Assembly: GCA_030867875.1 (NCBI GenBank)
Contig: JAOWCC010000287.1
Location: forward strand, 503,501-567,500
Source: Actinernus sp. WN-2022
Lineage: Eukaryota > Cnidaria > Anthozoa > Actiniaria > Actinernidae
Direction of reading: 5' to 3'
Length of the DNA: 64,000 bases
Positions 10,086 to 25,000 of the stretch are shown piece after piece. The position numbers and the translations under genes were made by a program. The notes beneath the pieces were generated by a model, which saw nothing but the letters and a program-made list of their open reading frames with translations, had not been told where the DNA came from and ran no database searches. The first letter of the stretch is position 1. Each line of letters begins with the position of its first letter.

Positions 10086-13000
10086 GTAGGCTATCCCACA
10101 TCTCCACACTCATTAATTTGTGAAGAACAATTAATATTTTTATTACTTGATGTAAATAGAGTATTTTTTAGTTTATTTATAATTAGACAAATGCATGGCT
10201 TCTGTGAAAATCATTATTGATAGAATTCCCTGGGTAAATACAGTTCATCCATTTACTCAGTCAGTCAGCACGCAGTCATTTACTCATTCGCTCAGTCACT
10301 TGCTCATTCATTTACTAATTCACTCACTCATTCATTCTCTTATTCACTCATTTACTCATTCACTCTGACACTCATTGATTGTCAGCATAATGTAATGCAA
10401 TACATACATGTGTACATGGAGTATGGAGATTATATGCAATGTAGTTTATTAGTTAACCATCAGCAACAAAATAATTATACAATCACTGGAGGTGGTACTT
10501 ACTTTGTTTGAATACTTTGTAAGCAAACTAAAACGAATTTCCATCTCATTATCAGGAACGATATGAAGCAGCAGCTAAGGATGCCACTGATGGTTAGTAA
10601 CATTCAGTCAATAACTTAAACAAGTTGTGATCTCAATAATAACAAGACTTAGTCATGAATGCAGTTTCCTATTTTTTTCACAATATATTATTTTTCCCCA
10701 GACCGGTGTTTTCATTAATATTCATATAGTTTGCTGGGATTCTGCATGTCCACAATAAAACTATTGCATCCCAGACACAATGAAGCACTCTCGATATACA
10801 TGTACCTCTAACAGGGACACTTAACTACTGGGGATTTTAAATTTCTGTTCCTTTATTAAGCTGTTTTCAAATACTGGTATCACAGTACATACTTTAAGAC
10901 TGAACAGAGCACCAGAACATCATGGAACCACACTCTGTAAAGATCATTGTTTTGCTACAAACAAAAGTAATGTGAACTGAACAGAAGACGGTACATGTAT
11001 GTATTATGTGACATGGCACATGTGCGAAAAGAGCCAGGATGACATCAAATGTTACTATTACAATCTGTATCACAACTGCCACATGCATACATGTTGTATG
11101 TGCTACCACCTAACCAGAAATGGAGCCAGAAGGGACAATTTGGTCCTTAATTGCAAGTGATCTGGCATTTAATTTCCTTTTGAAGCGGACAAAGCAGGAC
11201 AATTTGACCATTGTCATATTTTTTCAAGGGACAAATGTGTTTTTAAAGTGGGAATGGCGCAGCCTGGCTCATTCCCTGCCTAACATGTGTTGATATAATT
11301 ATTTAATGAAATTGACAAGTGAAATATTGAATATCAAATTTAATATATATTTTTACACGGGGGTTGAGCACAATTTTAGCAGATGCAAACTCATTGGATG
11401 ATTATTTTTAAAAGTTTATAACTTTACACAACGGCCACAAAATTTTGTCCCCACGGTGGCCGTTGTGTAGAGGTTCGACTGTAATACAAGGTGGCTATTG
11501 TGGAGAGGTACGACTGTAATACAAGGTGGCTATTGTGGAGAGGTACGACTGTAATACAAGGTGGCTATTGTGTAGAGGTTCGACTGTAATACAAGGTGGC
11601 TATTGTGGAGAGGTAAAATATAGGAGTGTAATTTATCACCACGTGTTATTGTACTGTATTATCAATCATATTAGAAGCACTTTGTCTAGTTATTTATAAG
11701 TTACATTTTTAATGGAAACTTGAACCATGAACCAGGTTCAGTGCATGCATGTACATGTAACTGGCTAAAAAATAAACTCACTCAATGAAAGTACAGTATG
11801 GAATTTCAACTACAGTATTCATTCGTTGAGTGGCCATTGTGTAGAGGTTATTTTAAGGGCATGTTTGGGTATGGAAAAACGTAGTGCTGGCGCCATTGTG
11901 TAGAGGTTGCAGGATGCTTCAATAACAGTAAACGTATGGACTGGTTTCGGGGACAAAAAGTTTTGGCGGTTGCATAGAGGTGGCCGTTAGTGGAGGTTGG
12001 ACTGTATTACTAAAATTGAGTATGAGCTACATTGTACAAGGGACAGGATGGCTGCAGAAAAGGCATTTTTAGAACAAAAAGTGATAATCCTGTTCATCTT
12101 ATTTTATTGTTACCAGTAGTAATAAATGAATGGCGATATTACACCAAAATCAATCCTTTGATAGGATTCCTAATTTTGGTAATCACATTAGTAGTTGGAC
12201 ATTTGCATCAAAATAACAATTTATTTCACACCTGATTTTTGTTGTCAATTTCTTGAAACTGAAATTTTATTTTAGGAATAAAAATAATGTAGTGCAAGCT
12301 AGAATACAATACTGGCTGAGGTCACACTCGCCAAAGTTTACTACAGTGAAGCGCTATTTACTATAGTAAACCCTTTTTCGAATGTGATCCCCTTTTCGTA
12401 GTTTACCGTAGTAAACTCATCTCTGGTTTATACACTGTAGTTACGATAGAAACGGCGGGAGGATGAAAAGAAACTTTACTGCAGTAAACCTTCCTTAAAA
12501 GGGTGGGTATACATGTATCTCGGAGTAAATCTAAACCTTGTTGATTTAGGTGACATATGTCAACTTTTTTGAAACTTTTATCAGAAAAGTGCAATCACGT
12601 ACTCGGCACAGAAGTAGAGTCATTCCCGCTCAGTCCTTGCGTTCATGCGATCAGCCAGTTAGGAGGATTTTAACATGCATTGGCCGCCTCATGAGCTAGT
12701 TTCTTCGATGTACAGCGACAGGGATGTAGCAGTAAATTGAAGGCACGTTTGCATGTATTTTTTTCATCTAACATATTTTTCTGTACTTGGCATTCAAAAC
12801 CAATCATGAAATTTGGTTACAGAAAAACTGCGATATTCACTCAGCACTCTGTTCACTGTAATCTTACTTTCTAATTGAGTCATTTCGGTTATAGAGGCAC
12901 AAAGCCTGCAGCTTGGAACGCAAAGAAGGGATCAGTGAATTAAAAGGCACATTACACATACGTACATGTACATGTACGACGAGAACGCGGCATCAGTTAC

Positions 13001-16000
13001 ATATAAAAAATTATACACAAAACCAGTCTGATTCAAGAGTTTGATTAATGATCGTGGGTCGTGGGTACATGTTGTGCGTCGTGGGTGTGGGTACAAGTCG
13101 TGGGTAGGGTTTTTGTCTTTACTGCCAATTACTGCCAATATTAAATGCTATTTTTATTTTATTAAATTCTGTACTGAATAACTGTGGCCGGTTTTCGTGG
13201 AAAAGGACCATACTTAATTCTGAGTCGTCTAAATCACGTAATTCAGCATCTTTTTTCACACAACAGTCGAAATTAGTCAAACATCAAAATTTAATGGCGA
13301 TAAATTTAAGTAAACAAGAATTGGATAAAATCCAAAAGTTCTTTTTATGTTTTCTAAAACGACTTAAATTGCCAGGTTTTGGCCTGTAGTCTGTAGATTT
13401 TACTGACCACTGGTTTTGATCGCGACTCTAGACAATTTGGTCAAAGTGAGAAGTCTTAAATAAGCCATTCAAACCAAAGTTCAAGTCAGCTGAGAACTTA
13501 CTTGGTACGAACTAGCTGTCGTTGTTATAATACGAGGTAGCCTGGGGAAGTGCATTACAGAGAGGACGACACGAACAAGATTTCAATATAGAAGATTCAT
13601 TTATTTGACTCATTATACGTACAAAATTAGTTAGATACAAAAAAAGCTAACTAGAATGACAAGAATACGTTGGAAGGCAAAACAAATGGGGTGAGGACAA
13701 TAAAGAAGGAGGGGGCCGGAAGGGGAGAAGAGGGAATGCCTGCCCGCAACTCAGTTATTTAAAACATCCGTTCGTCAGCTGGGTTTCTGATTGGTGCGGC
13801 ACTGGCAATATTGATTGTCACCAGTATCGAGGCAGACTTCAGCGAAGAAGACTGAAATCGCGCTAAGAGAGATCGATTCTTATATCATTATCTTGTCAGC
13901 TTGTGTCAAGTTTTCCTTCACTCACAAGAAGGATTGGATAGGTTTGGACAGCTTGTCTTTTCTTTGGGGGAGACTTACTTGCTATTCTTCCAACGGGTGT
14001 TTTTCCCCTAATCTCAGATTTGAGAACTCTTGTTTGTGTCAAGGACACTATAAACGATAGAAGAAATCATCGTTTGCCCTCTACTAGTGAAGTCTAATTA
14101 CAAGGCTAGACCAGGTGAAAGTTCATTGGAAGGCTAGATATACTACAAGAGCAATAACTCAAATCGCTTGACATGAAAGAAGTTATGTTTGGGATTTTAA
14201 AGTTAATCTAAACCTGACTAATTTTGGAGAAAACGTACATTTTGCGTGGTCTTCAATAGACAATATTGAGTCAATCCATAAAACAAATATTTCAAGCACT
14301 TTATTTTGAAAGTAAAGTGCTGTTTTTGTGAACGGAAATGCCGTGAACGATGTTACATGTATTTACCAAACTGAAATATTGCCAATAACGTGCATTTTAT
14401 ATCACAGAAGACTTACTCCAAATTAAAACAATAATTCAAATCGCTTGACATTATAGAAGTTACGATTCTGAAGTTAAGATCTCGGTTAATTTTGGAGAAA
14501 ACATACACTTTCTGAGGCCTACAATACGCGCTGAAAATTTATACAGGTAATTTTTGATAGCTCAGTCATGCATACTACTTAGGTGCCGTTTTTCAAAATC
14601 ATATGGCTTGACTGCTAGCGTTCCCTACCTTCTCTCCCCTCCCTCTCCTCATCCTCAAATAGAGTGCGGCACCCAAAATAGAACATCTCCACTGAAGGTT
14701 TGTCTGTTAGGGTCTTACGGTCAAAATGTGTGCGGCTGCACTTTCTATATTAATCTTACCAAGTCAATTATGAATCATTGAATGTACTGGCATCAGTATG
14801 CCATCAACATAAACTGAGGAGTTGACATGGAATGTAAAACATTTATTTGCATCGAGAGGCCATTTTTGCTCCATATATGGTAATCTATGTTATATTCACA
14901 CTTAATCCGCTTGACTGGATATACCAACGCTGTGCAAAATCGAGGCCCTCATATTTTTCGCTTGACATGTAAACAGTTTCTGTACTTCCAAAAAAGGATT
15001 TTTCCTTTGCACGTGCGCATACGAAAGATGGTAGTATGTGTTGGTAAAGTCAGCACTGTATTGAAAATTGCCAGTTAATCCGTCTCTTCTCATTAGCCTG
15101 CGGTCAATGTGCTTAATAACAATGTTTTTTGGTGTACCTCTGTAGACATCAACGAATTCTGAACCACAACCATAACACCTTTTCACATTAGTCGGAAGCT
15201 TTACGAGTTCATACCTGTGTGGCGACATACCAGAATTCCAATTTTGCATAAACGAAGCAACCGGAGGGGTTGCCGGAGTGTTTCTGTATGCCTTATGCTG
15301 ATTGAACGCGGGCGCAGTAGGCATTGATCCTGGGGTGACCGAACTGTGGCTGTAAGTCATATGCTGATTAGTAGTGTCCGTCGGAATTCGGTGTGGAGCG
15401 TCAAAGGCAGATGCAGTAGGCATTAGTCCTGGGGTGACCGTACTGTGGCTGTAAATGGTAGGCTGATTATTTGTAGTGGCTGGTGAAGTGCATGCGGTTT
15501 GTAGCTTTAGACGTTGGCCGTCGTTTAATCTGTTTCTTTGACTTCATAGCAGGTGGACGATGACTAGATTGTGGATCCACCAGAAGACCGCTGTCCGCAG
15601 CTAATTCAAGGATCTCTTTGCCACGTCTGGCCGCATTTTCCATTTCTCTGCTATGTGTTGTTCTTTTTCTTTCCATGTAGGATGGCCAGAGCCACCTTTG
15701 GACGCACCCTGTTCGAACGATTTTAGCTCTGCGGCTAAGAGAACACTGTCCCTTGTGTCACTATGTACAGTTTCAAGGAGTGACGGATTTGAGGGGTCAG
15801 ACCAGCCAGCATGGATCACTTCGGATAGGTTCATTCTAGGGTCTCCTTGTGGTACAAGTGCGTTGAATATAAAGCATCGTCGTGCATCCCACCATGCTAA
15901 CCAAGTAGACATAAATTGCCTTCGTGGGCTCTGTTGAGCAAACGACTCCAGTTCTGCTTTTGCTTTGAAATATGCTTCCTTCAAGGTTGCCATGAGTACA

Positions 16001-19000
16001 TGTAGTTGGTTCCTTGAATTTTTCTGCACCCTCACCTTCTAGCTTTTTAGCAAGCTTGTTGCAGCTCTCTTTAAAATGGAACTCACAACTTTTAATTTTT
16101 GACAAAGCCACATCTCCATAAAAATTTTTTTACTCCGTTCACAATATTGTTAACAGTAAACTAAGACATAAATGAACTTAACTTGACAAAGAACAAATGG
16201 ATGAGCTGGAAGGAGCACTCAAAATATCAGTAAATCTCGGGGAATATGTAGCTCTGGTGTGGCCTACAGACGGATACAACTGGCACATGAAGTGACCTTT
16301 GTCTTGTTACTCTTGTTACAAGTTAAAAATTAAAACCCAAATAATTTATTTGGCCGGAATCACGAGACCGGGCCATGGGAAAATCTCAGGTCACCCCCCG
16401 TGGGGGATGCACTAAACTCAGAATTAAGTATGGTCGAAATCCGGGTATGTTTTCATTGCAACTACCTTTTTCGCGAAAACCGGCTGCAGTTATTCAGTAC
16501 AGAATTTAATAAAATAAAAATAGCATTTGATATTGGCAGTAATTGGCAGTAAAGACAAAATCCCCACCCACGACTTGTACCCATACCCACGACTTGTACC
16601 CACACCCACGACGCACGACATGTACCCACGACACACGACCATTAGTCAAACGCCTGATTCAACAAGTCCACAAATAATATAGTCAAAAGTAACACTTGAA
16701 ACTCTGAAATCTTTTTTTTCCAGTGCGTAGAAAGAGCCGCGGCAGGGTTATGATAGGAACGTCTCTTCGTACCATACTTGAGCCGGCCCATGCTTTGCGC
16801 GTGTATAAATTAAGTCAATTCCAAACTCACGACAGCGAAGTTGAAAATTCTTCTCAAAACAATAGATAGAGTTAACTGCAATTGGCAAGTTTGCCTTGAA
16901 GGAATATGTAACGTTATCCTACGTGAAAAACCCGACACAAGTGTTCTGGACCAGACCTATATTATGAAAACTGTGCTTGCGAAAACTGACCAACTCCTGA
17001 ATAATTTACATATGCAAATACCAAACATGTCATGCCAAACAAACACTTAATTTCATGTCACGCCAACTCGTCACACCTTTCCTCTTATGCAAGATAATAA
17101 AGTTCAATGTTCTAGAGTTCAACCTGCACACTGTCAATAGATACTTAAAGTCCAATTATAGCAACTAAAGTTCAATAATAAGTAAAGTTCACTAACAACT
17201 AAAGTTCAATTAGGAACATAGTCCGTGGGTTTTCGCACTCGACTAGATCTGCACAGAGCCGGTGTGGACGGTAGGACATCGGGCACAGCCTGTTCTGAAC
17301 TGCGGGACACAGGGCTGTGCAGAACCGGTGTAGGGGCTGCTCAATCAGAACTGGAATTGGCTCAGCTGGAACTTCTGTAGTCGCATCTCATCTGGGACTT
17401 CTAAGAGCTCATCAGTCGGGATGAGTTGGCGGCGATTACGTCTATAGCTAGAGCTGCCAACTTTGACCTCATAACTTCTGATACCAATGGGACGAGTACA
17501 AATTCCAGTACTCCAAGTCGTCTGACCAGGCATTTTCATGTGGACAGTATTACCCGCCTCAATAGGTTTGAGGGGTTTGACCTGCCGGTCATAGTAAAAC
17601 TGCTGGCGCCTCTTCTGACCCACGAGAGCACGAGTGTCAAGTTCTGTTGGAAAACTTGGCTTGAGTAACGTGCCTGCCATGGGTAGGAGGGTCTTGCAAC
17701 GTCGACCCAAGAAACGCTGTACTGGACTTGTGCCGATACCTTCAGTGGGAGTGTTGTGCCAGTCCAAAACAGCAAGATACTGACTGCCCAGAGACTCGAC
17801 ATTTGTTAAACAAACGTTTGATGGTCTTAACTGCGTTTTCTGCCTTCCCATTAGATTGAGGGTAATGAGGAAATGACGTCACATGTTGGAACCCCCATGT
17901 CTTGCGAAGACAGCAAATTCGGCAGAGGCGAACTGTGGACCGTTGTCAGTCACCAACACATCAGGAGGACCATATCTTGAACAGATGGCCTTTAGCTGCC
18001 AGATAACACTGCGGGACATGACTTTATGTATGCGCTCCACTTCTATAAAGCCACTGTAGTAGTCAACTACAACTAACAATGTTCGTCCATTCATCTCGCA
18101 TAGATCAGCACCGACTTTGGACCACGGACGTGCCACTATTTCGTGCTGAAGCAGTGGTTCCTTGCTAGGCGCTTGTCGGTGCGCCAGACAAATGTCACAT
18201 TTGGAGACGTACTCCTTTAACTCTGTAGACATGCGGGGCCAGAAGAGACTCTCGCGTGCTCTTCTAAGACAGCCTTCTACTCCAATATGAGTTGCGTGTG
18301 TCACAGCCATCATCTCCTTGCGCATTACAGTTGGCACTAAGAGGCGAGATCCCTTGAATACTAACTCATCTTGTATGGGTAGCTCATCACGGAAATCGTA
18401 ATATGCATGTAGACTCTCTGGAACCTTCATCTTGCTGTCCGGCCAGCCACGTCGGATCATCACGCACAGCTGTTGGAGCACTGGATCACTGGAAGACGCA
18501 TGCGCAATCTGTTGTAGACGACTATCACTGACTGCGAGTGCCTTTCTGTGGTCCACTTCTTCTAGCTTATGGGATAAATCACACGCGTGTACCTCGGGAG
18601 GGTATGCACGACTTAGCGTATCTGCTAGGAACTTGTAAGCTGTACTTCTGCAGTTGAAGAAGCATTCTCTGAAGTCGTTTTGGAGCACTGTCCAGCGGTT
18701 TGAGTACAATCATCTCCAGTGGTTTGTTTCCACACTGACTACGTCACGACCATAGATATACGCATCGAAATGTTTACATGCAAACACAATCGCGAGTAAC
18801 TCTTTTTCGATCTGCGCATATCTAGTCTCAGCTGAAGTCAACGCACGCGATGCATACGCCACAGGTTGACCGTTCTGCATCAAAGCAGCTCCAAGACCAG
18901 ACTGCGAAGCGTCACACTGTAGAGTTACCTCTTCTCCTAGATTATAGTAACGTAGTACTGGCGTTTTGAAACAGCTTTATTCAGATCCTCAAACGCCGCT

Positions 19001-22000
19001 TGCTGTGCCTCATTCCATACCCACTAAGTGTCTTTCTGAGTAAGCACTCTAATGGGCTTTGTGATGTCGGAAAGTTTTGGCAGGAACTTGCTCAGGTACT
19101 GCGTGAGCCCCAGCAAGCGCTGCACTGCGGCCACATCTGTGGGCTGAGGCATTTCCAAAATCGCCTTAACCTTGGATGGGTCTACACACAAACCCCTGCC
19201 AGTGGCCATATGCCCAATAAACGGAACTTCTTCTTTCCTCAGCTTGGTCTTCTCTGGGATTCAATTTCACATTTCGCTCCTCGCAACGCTGCAAGAACGC
19301 CTGTGCATCTGCCTGTGTATCACCATAGCCAACAACAACAAAGTCGTCCGCGACAACTTCGATTCCATGAAGTCCCTCGACGAGCTCATGCATCCTGCGT
19401 GGAAACACTTCTGGTGCAGAACATATAGCAAACGGCATACGTTTCCAACGATACCTCCCGAAAGGTGTGTTAAACGTCGTCAGATACGATGACGTCCAAC
19501 ATTATATGCCGAAATCCACTGCAGACATCTAAGACAGTGAAGAGCTTGGCTCTATGCAGACGCGTTGCAATGTCTTCAATAGTTGGCAAAGGATAATTCT
19601 CACGCTGTATTGCTCGATTAAGGTCCTTCGGATCTAAACAGATGCGCAATAAACCGTCTTTCTTTGGGACGACCACGATAGAGCTTATCCATGCTGTGGG
19701 CTCAGTAACGGGAGCGATAATGTCCTGCTGCGCCATGCTCATCAAGGTGTCCTTGAGATGATCTCTCAAAGCTACCGGCACACGTCTTGGCGCATGTTGT
19801 ACCGGATCCACCGTCTTGTCGAGCTTGATGTGGTACTCGCCTTCCAACGTACCGACGGTTTTGTTGGACCCCGGGTGATGAAGGCCGGGTCGTCCTCTTT
19901 TCGAGCAACAAATATTTCCACCTCTGCTTCCACTTTGTTTCCATCGAGATCAAGCTCTGGGACCACATTGGTGTCTATTGCTAAGAGAACTTCCTCGCCA
20001 GCCCCCCAGTCCTTTTCTGCCTTGAAGACCTTGATCGACTTCCCGCTATATTTGGGCAAAGCCTGGAGAGTGGGAAGGTCCTCTTCTGTCGCTTTGGCTC
20101 TTTTGACACCGCAATACCGGAAGAAGCTATGGTAGGTTTGGGCCTGTACCCCTCTAGCACGCATCTCTTTGGCTAAACGATGGGTCGGAGTGAATACGAG
20201 AGGATCTCTCATCCGAAAGAGCTCGATTGCTCTCGTGGTTTTGCCACTACCTCCACCACCATTAAGATAGCTCAGTTGGTGCCGTGACAATGGGTCGGCG
20301 TAGCATGGTGCGGTGCTGGGTGGTAGTTCTTTTTGTTGGCTTTCGTACTCTGGCTTGGGGAGGTAAGCTGCATGGTCCTGTGGCATGTATAGCGGCTCAT
20401 TTTTATCGCGCCATTGGGCTGGAGCTACTGGGCGAAGATATGGCTCCCCGAGCAAGCAGGATAAACATATCTCTCCACCACAGATGCACAGCTTGGGAGC
20501 CACGTATGCCTCAACTCCCTCCAGTTTGCAAAGCGCAATTTTCTGGACGTATATGGAGTCGGTGGCGACACGAACAGCCTCGGAAGGGGTGAAACGTTGA
20601 AGCATAATGAGTAGATTTATGTGGGCATAAGTCAGCATGCTTGCGCGCAGATGTGTGTACAGAGGCTGTGAGCCATCGTAGTATATGAGGATGTGGCCAA
20701 GGGGACATCGTTCCGGAGCACCAACCAGGGTGCCACTTTGGCGAGTATCTCGTACTAGAAAATCGAGCTCTCCTTGGTCTGTTACTAACCTTCTTGTCAA
20801 GCGTTTTCCATCGGCCTTGCTGCCCTGGGTGAACTTGCCTATAATGCCGCATCCCTGGTCACGACTTTCTGGGAGCCAGATCTTGGTTTGCTTTTCATAA
20901 GCCACAATAGCCTCACGGACCTTGAGAGTTTTCAGGAATCCTTTGTCTACAAGAAAGGCGAGAAGCTGTGTTGGGGCCCAGCCATTCTCTGCAAAATGCT
21001 TCCCAAACCAGGCTGGAATAACAGGGTGGCAGATGGGAGCAAAGGCCCACTCCTGGATCTCGGCAAATCCGGTTCCAATGTCACTGGGAAGAGGCCATTA
21101 ATGCTAACTCGGGTCATACGATGAGTTGGATGGCCGAACCGTTTGAAGTACGGCTTTGCCTCGCCTTCTCCTCGAAAGTTGGCTGGATAGCAGGCTTTCA
21201 TGTCAATGCTGATGATGTCTCTGGTGTCATAGTCCATCGAGTTCCAGAGCCCACCATGGCCATGCTCCACACAAGCCTTTTGGATGTCTTCGAGAAAGTT
21301 GGTTGGGGTTGGCTTCCAACCATTCTTTTCCTTTGCGATGACACTTGCGGCGTGGTTCTCACCGAAGACCCGATCAGCAAGAGACTCGTCAACCAAGATT
21401 TGACAGACTCTTTGGAGTCTCTTGTGGGATTCCTGCATCCTGTAAGTGCGGCCGTCCTGGAGCACGAACTGGTGGACATTGAGCTGCAACCAGACTGCTT
21501 TTGGTTCGTTCCAAGTTGCTTGTCGAATGGCTTGCTTCCCACACATCATCCTCGTATATATGGACCTCACGAGACTGTGGGAAATGTTGGTCCTTGGACC
21601 AGGCATGGCTATTGTGACAGATTAGATCTATATGGCCACGCTTGCACTGGTATTTGCCACTGTTGTGGATGTCCTCGCCAGCAATGTCTCGCAGGATTAT
21701 AGCCGTCTGAGAAATTTATCCAGTTCAGCCACATCGACAACTGTGGCGTCGGTTTCATGGACTCGTTCTTCCCACTCCTGTATTTTCTGACGCCTTGTGG
21801 GGGTTAGCCCCTGGCCTCTCAAGACACCTTCAAAGTGCTCCACCACTCTCTGCGCGACACAATTAAGATCGCCATTGCGCATTGGGGCCAAGTTTGCAGG
21901 ATCTGGGTCTCTGATGAGGTAGAGTCCATAGACAACAGCAGTGACGGGATATGCGTTCTGGTAGGACACCTGGTCGATTCCAGTTATTGCACCTGGCTTA

Positions 22001-25000
22001 GTGTCCTGAGAGGTATCGATAATGCCATGCCCCTTCTTCCTCTCGGCATGAACTGGGTCAAACTTGTCTTCGACAACCCAATAACTCTCGCCATTGTAGG
22101 TGTGCTCTCTAATAAACTTAATTTTCAGGATGAACTCACCCTCTGGAAGGGCCGTAAGGAGCTGTGTCGCCCTCTCGCCTGTCATGCGGACATCCAGAGC
22201 CAGCCGGCCTTCAATACCATCGACAATCTCGATATCGCCAACATCAAGTGGGTCCTCTGCTTCCACCCTCCATGTAGAGAAGACAGCAGTGGCGCCATCA
22301 ACCTCAAACTCATCTTTGGTATCATTCAAGAGTTCCACCCACTGGTCAGCTGGAAGCCTTATGGGAGGAGGAACCTGGGCGTCCAGGTCAATAAATGGCA
22401 GCCTTGTTTGAGGCAACCGAGGGAAATGTCTCTCAATGTCTTCCAGAATAGGTTCGTCATACTCTGCGCGCATCTCATCGATCAAATCATCCATAGTAGC
22501 CATGACGGATGGGTATACCTTATACGAGCCAATCTCTAATAGGAGGTCAAATTGCGAGAATATACCTTATACGAGTCGATCTCTAATAGGGGGTCAAATT
22601 GCGAGAAATTGCAAGAAGCTCACCCATCACCAATTTGAACTGCTGCTTTGCTCTTCTCTCCATAGCTATGTGCCTAAGCTCACCCATCACCAATTGAAAC
22701 TGCTGCTTTGCTCTTCTCTCCATAACTATGTGCCTCTGCCGGATCTTATCTGGGCCGCATGCTCGACACCACTGTATACCACTCTGAACACCATCTCCAC
22801 AAGACCTGCAGGGTACTGGAAGTGGACGACCTTTTCGGAGCCTTGCGAGATGGACTTTACAAAAAGTTCCGCAGCAGCTCTTTCCACAAATGGTTGTCCG
22901 GCCAACGGTTAGCCAAGCACACAAGTTGTAACCTTTCATATTGCAACGTGATTACCTCAGGTATACATACTCCACGGACATGTCTAAATGGAGGTCACTG
23001 TGAGGACATACTGTATCCGAAGCACAAAGAACTTGGCGTAGATTAAAAATTTGTCTATGCCACGATGGTACAGGGTGTTGATCTACGTGGAACATGGGCT
23101 AGTAGCAGAAGGGGGGGTGGGGGGAACTAGTGCTTGACAACACATGCTGGTCTGAACATGGATTAAAAATCGCAGGGTAGAGAGATTCTCTAATAGAAAA
23201 TCAAGAAAAATAATAGAGGGTCAAGAGAAATTGCGCTCGCCCCCCTGCTGCTGCTGCTCCCTCACCGAAGACTTTGGGATTACTCTTGATCAAACTCTCT
23301 TTGGTTAATGGTGCGTGTGTCGCTGTACTGTCAACAGTATACATAGGGGAACTACCAGTAGCAGGCTTGTTTAATTCGTCATTATCTAGGTACTTGACTA
23401 TTTTCATGCCAATGCAGGCCTTTCTACCCAACAATGGGTGAATACGCTCGTTGTCGACTAACTTACAATCCAAACCACACTTTAAATTACCACGAGAGAC
23501 TCGGATGACCACTCTACCAAGAACAGAAAGTTTGGTTCCACCATAAGCTGTAATTGATGACTTGATCGGGGTCACTTCCGCTAAGTCGAAGTCTCGAGTT
23601 GCTTTCTTGTACAAATGTAATGGAATCACATTACACTGGGCTCCGGTATCCACTTGAAAACGCATATAGTTTCCAGACTTCAATTTCAGTGTGACCAATT
23701 GTGCTTCGTCCAGGCTCACAGCTGAAACGTTAGCAGGGTACACCTCTATGTCACTATCATCATGTTTGGTATTTGCATATGTAAATTATTCAGGAGTTGG
23801 TCAGTTTTGCAAGCACACTTGTGTCGTGTAGTTTTCATAATATAGGTCTGGTCCAGAACACTTGTGTCAGGTTCTTCACGTACGTGTAGGACTGATAACG
23901 TTACATGGTGGCAGCCGGGTTAGCTATAGTGTTGGAGAAACCACACGTAGTTTTACAAGAAACCCAGCGTCTCAGAAGAGATATTAGTCGATATTTGAAA
24001 CAAGATGGCTTCGGGCTATTCATTGCCGCCACCACAGGATCTCGAAATTCATGATTCAAATGCAGCCGAGAAATGGAAGAAGTTTGAAAGGGCTTGGAAC
24101 AATTACTCTCGGGCTACAGAGCTAAACAAGAAAGCTGAAGCTATTCAAGTCACCACTCTACTCACGGTGATAGGCGAGGAAGCAGCGGATGTGTTTGCAA
24201 CATTCACCGACTGGGGAGCAGAAGGCGATGAAGATAAAATTCAACCTGTGCTGTTGAAATTCTCACAGTACTGTCAGCCGCTGAAGAATATTCCGTTTGA
24301 AAGATACAAGTTTAATTGCCGAAAACAAGAGTCAAGTGAAACATATGACCAATACAGAACAGCTTTACAGAAATTAGAAGCGGGCTGTGATTTTCTGATG
24401 ATAACACCCGACGAGATTTTGTGTGACAGGCTAAGTCTTTGGCATCAAGGACGATAAAGTCAGAGAGAGACTACTGTGAGAGCCCAAATTAACGCTCGCC
24501 AGGACGGATGAAATCTGCCATGCCGTTGAAACGACGAAAATCGTGGGGATTTATCCGATACAACGGTAAACGCCATTAGTAAGAATACGAAGCCCAAACG
24601 TCGTAGAAGTACGGACAAGAACAAAGATAAAGACAAAGAATGCTGGAACTGCGGAAAGAAACACGAATTCAGCAAGAGAGAGTTATGCACAGCCTATGGT
24701 AAAGAGTGCTATAAGTGCAAAAAGATGAATCATCTTGCTGTTATGTGCCGCAGTATGCACCAACCCAAGACCAGTAACAAGCCAAAAGCAGCCATGCCCG
24801 TCGCCAAACAAACACTTAATTTGCATGTCACGCCAACTCGTCACACAATATACATCAACAAACATTAAAATGAAGCGAATTCTGTTAGCTCTCCTAGTGA
24901 GCATATATAATGAGTAAAAGAAGAGAAACGAGCAAAAGTACACGTTCAGGTTCCATCGCTAAGCCTTTTGCAAATGCCTAAACTTGAAGGCTAAAATTAG

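Larger units (their letters stand above)
19857..23249 (-). mobile_element. fragment of a PolB-helicase element inside the Gypsy pol
   Basis: The Gypsy frame is interrupted between the end of protease (VFGEG, about 23262) and the start of RT (GTLEGEY, about 19855). The intervening DNA has richer GC content and encodes, in - strand order, a zinc protein and a PolB joined to an SF1 helicase. Near the right edge a phrase from 22530-22600 recurs in decayed form (CTCTAATAG...GGTCAAG at 23190-23225). I see no terminal repeats or target duplication, so it is a partial copy. Confidence 0.7.
16907..24845 (-). mobile_element. Ty3/Gypsy LTR retrotransposon, inverted segment and 3.4-kb insertion
   Basis: Order from right to left on the - strand: start of the 5' LTR (24845-24798), a segment in the opposite orientation (23763-24797: rest of the 5' LTR, primer site, gag), protease (23743-23262), foreign insertion (19857-23249), RT/RNase H (19856-18710), integrase (18709-17345), polypurine tract (AAGAGGAAAGG at 17086-17076) and 3' LTR (17075-16907). 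Flanks GAATA and CAATA are compatible with a 5-bp duplication with one mismatch. Without the insertion the element is about 4.5 kb. LTR differences and many frameshifts make it old. Confidence 0.8.

Noticed and set aside
11455..11600. tRNA-like B box (GGTTCGACT) suggesting tRNA or SINE promoter
   Set aside because: No A box or cloverleaf around it; it is part of a 35-bp minisatellite unit.
20284..22539. + strand ORFs over the PolB-helicase fragment
   Set aside because: Shadows of the - strand polymerase; no motif in those frames.
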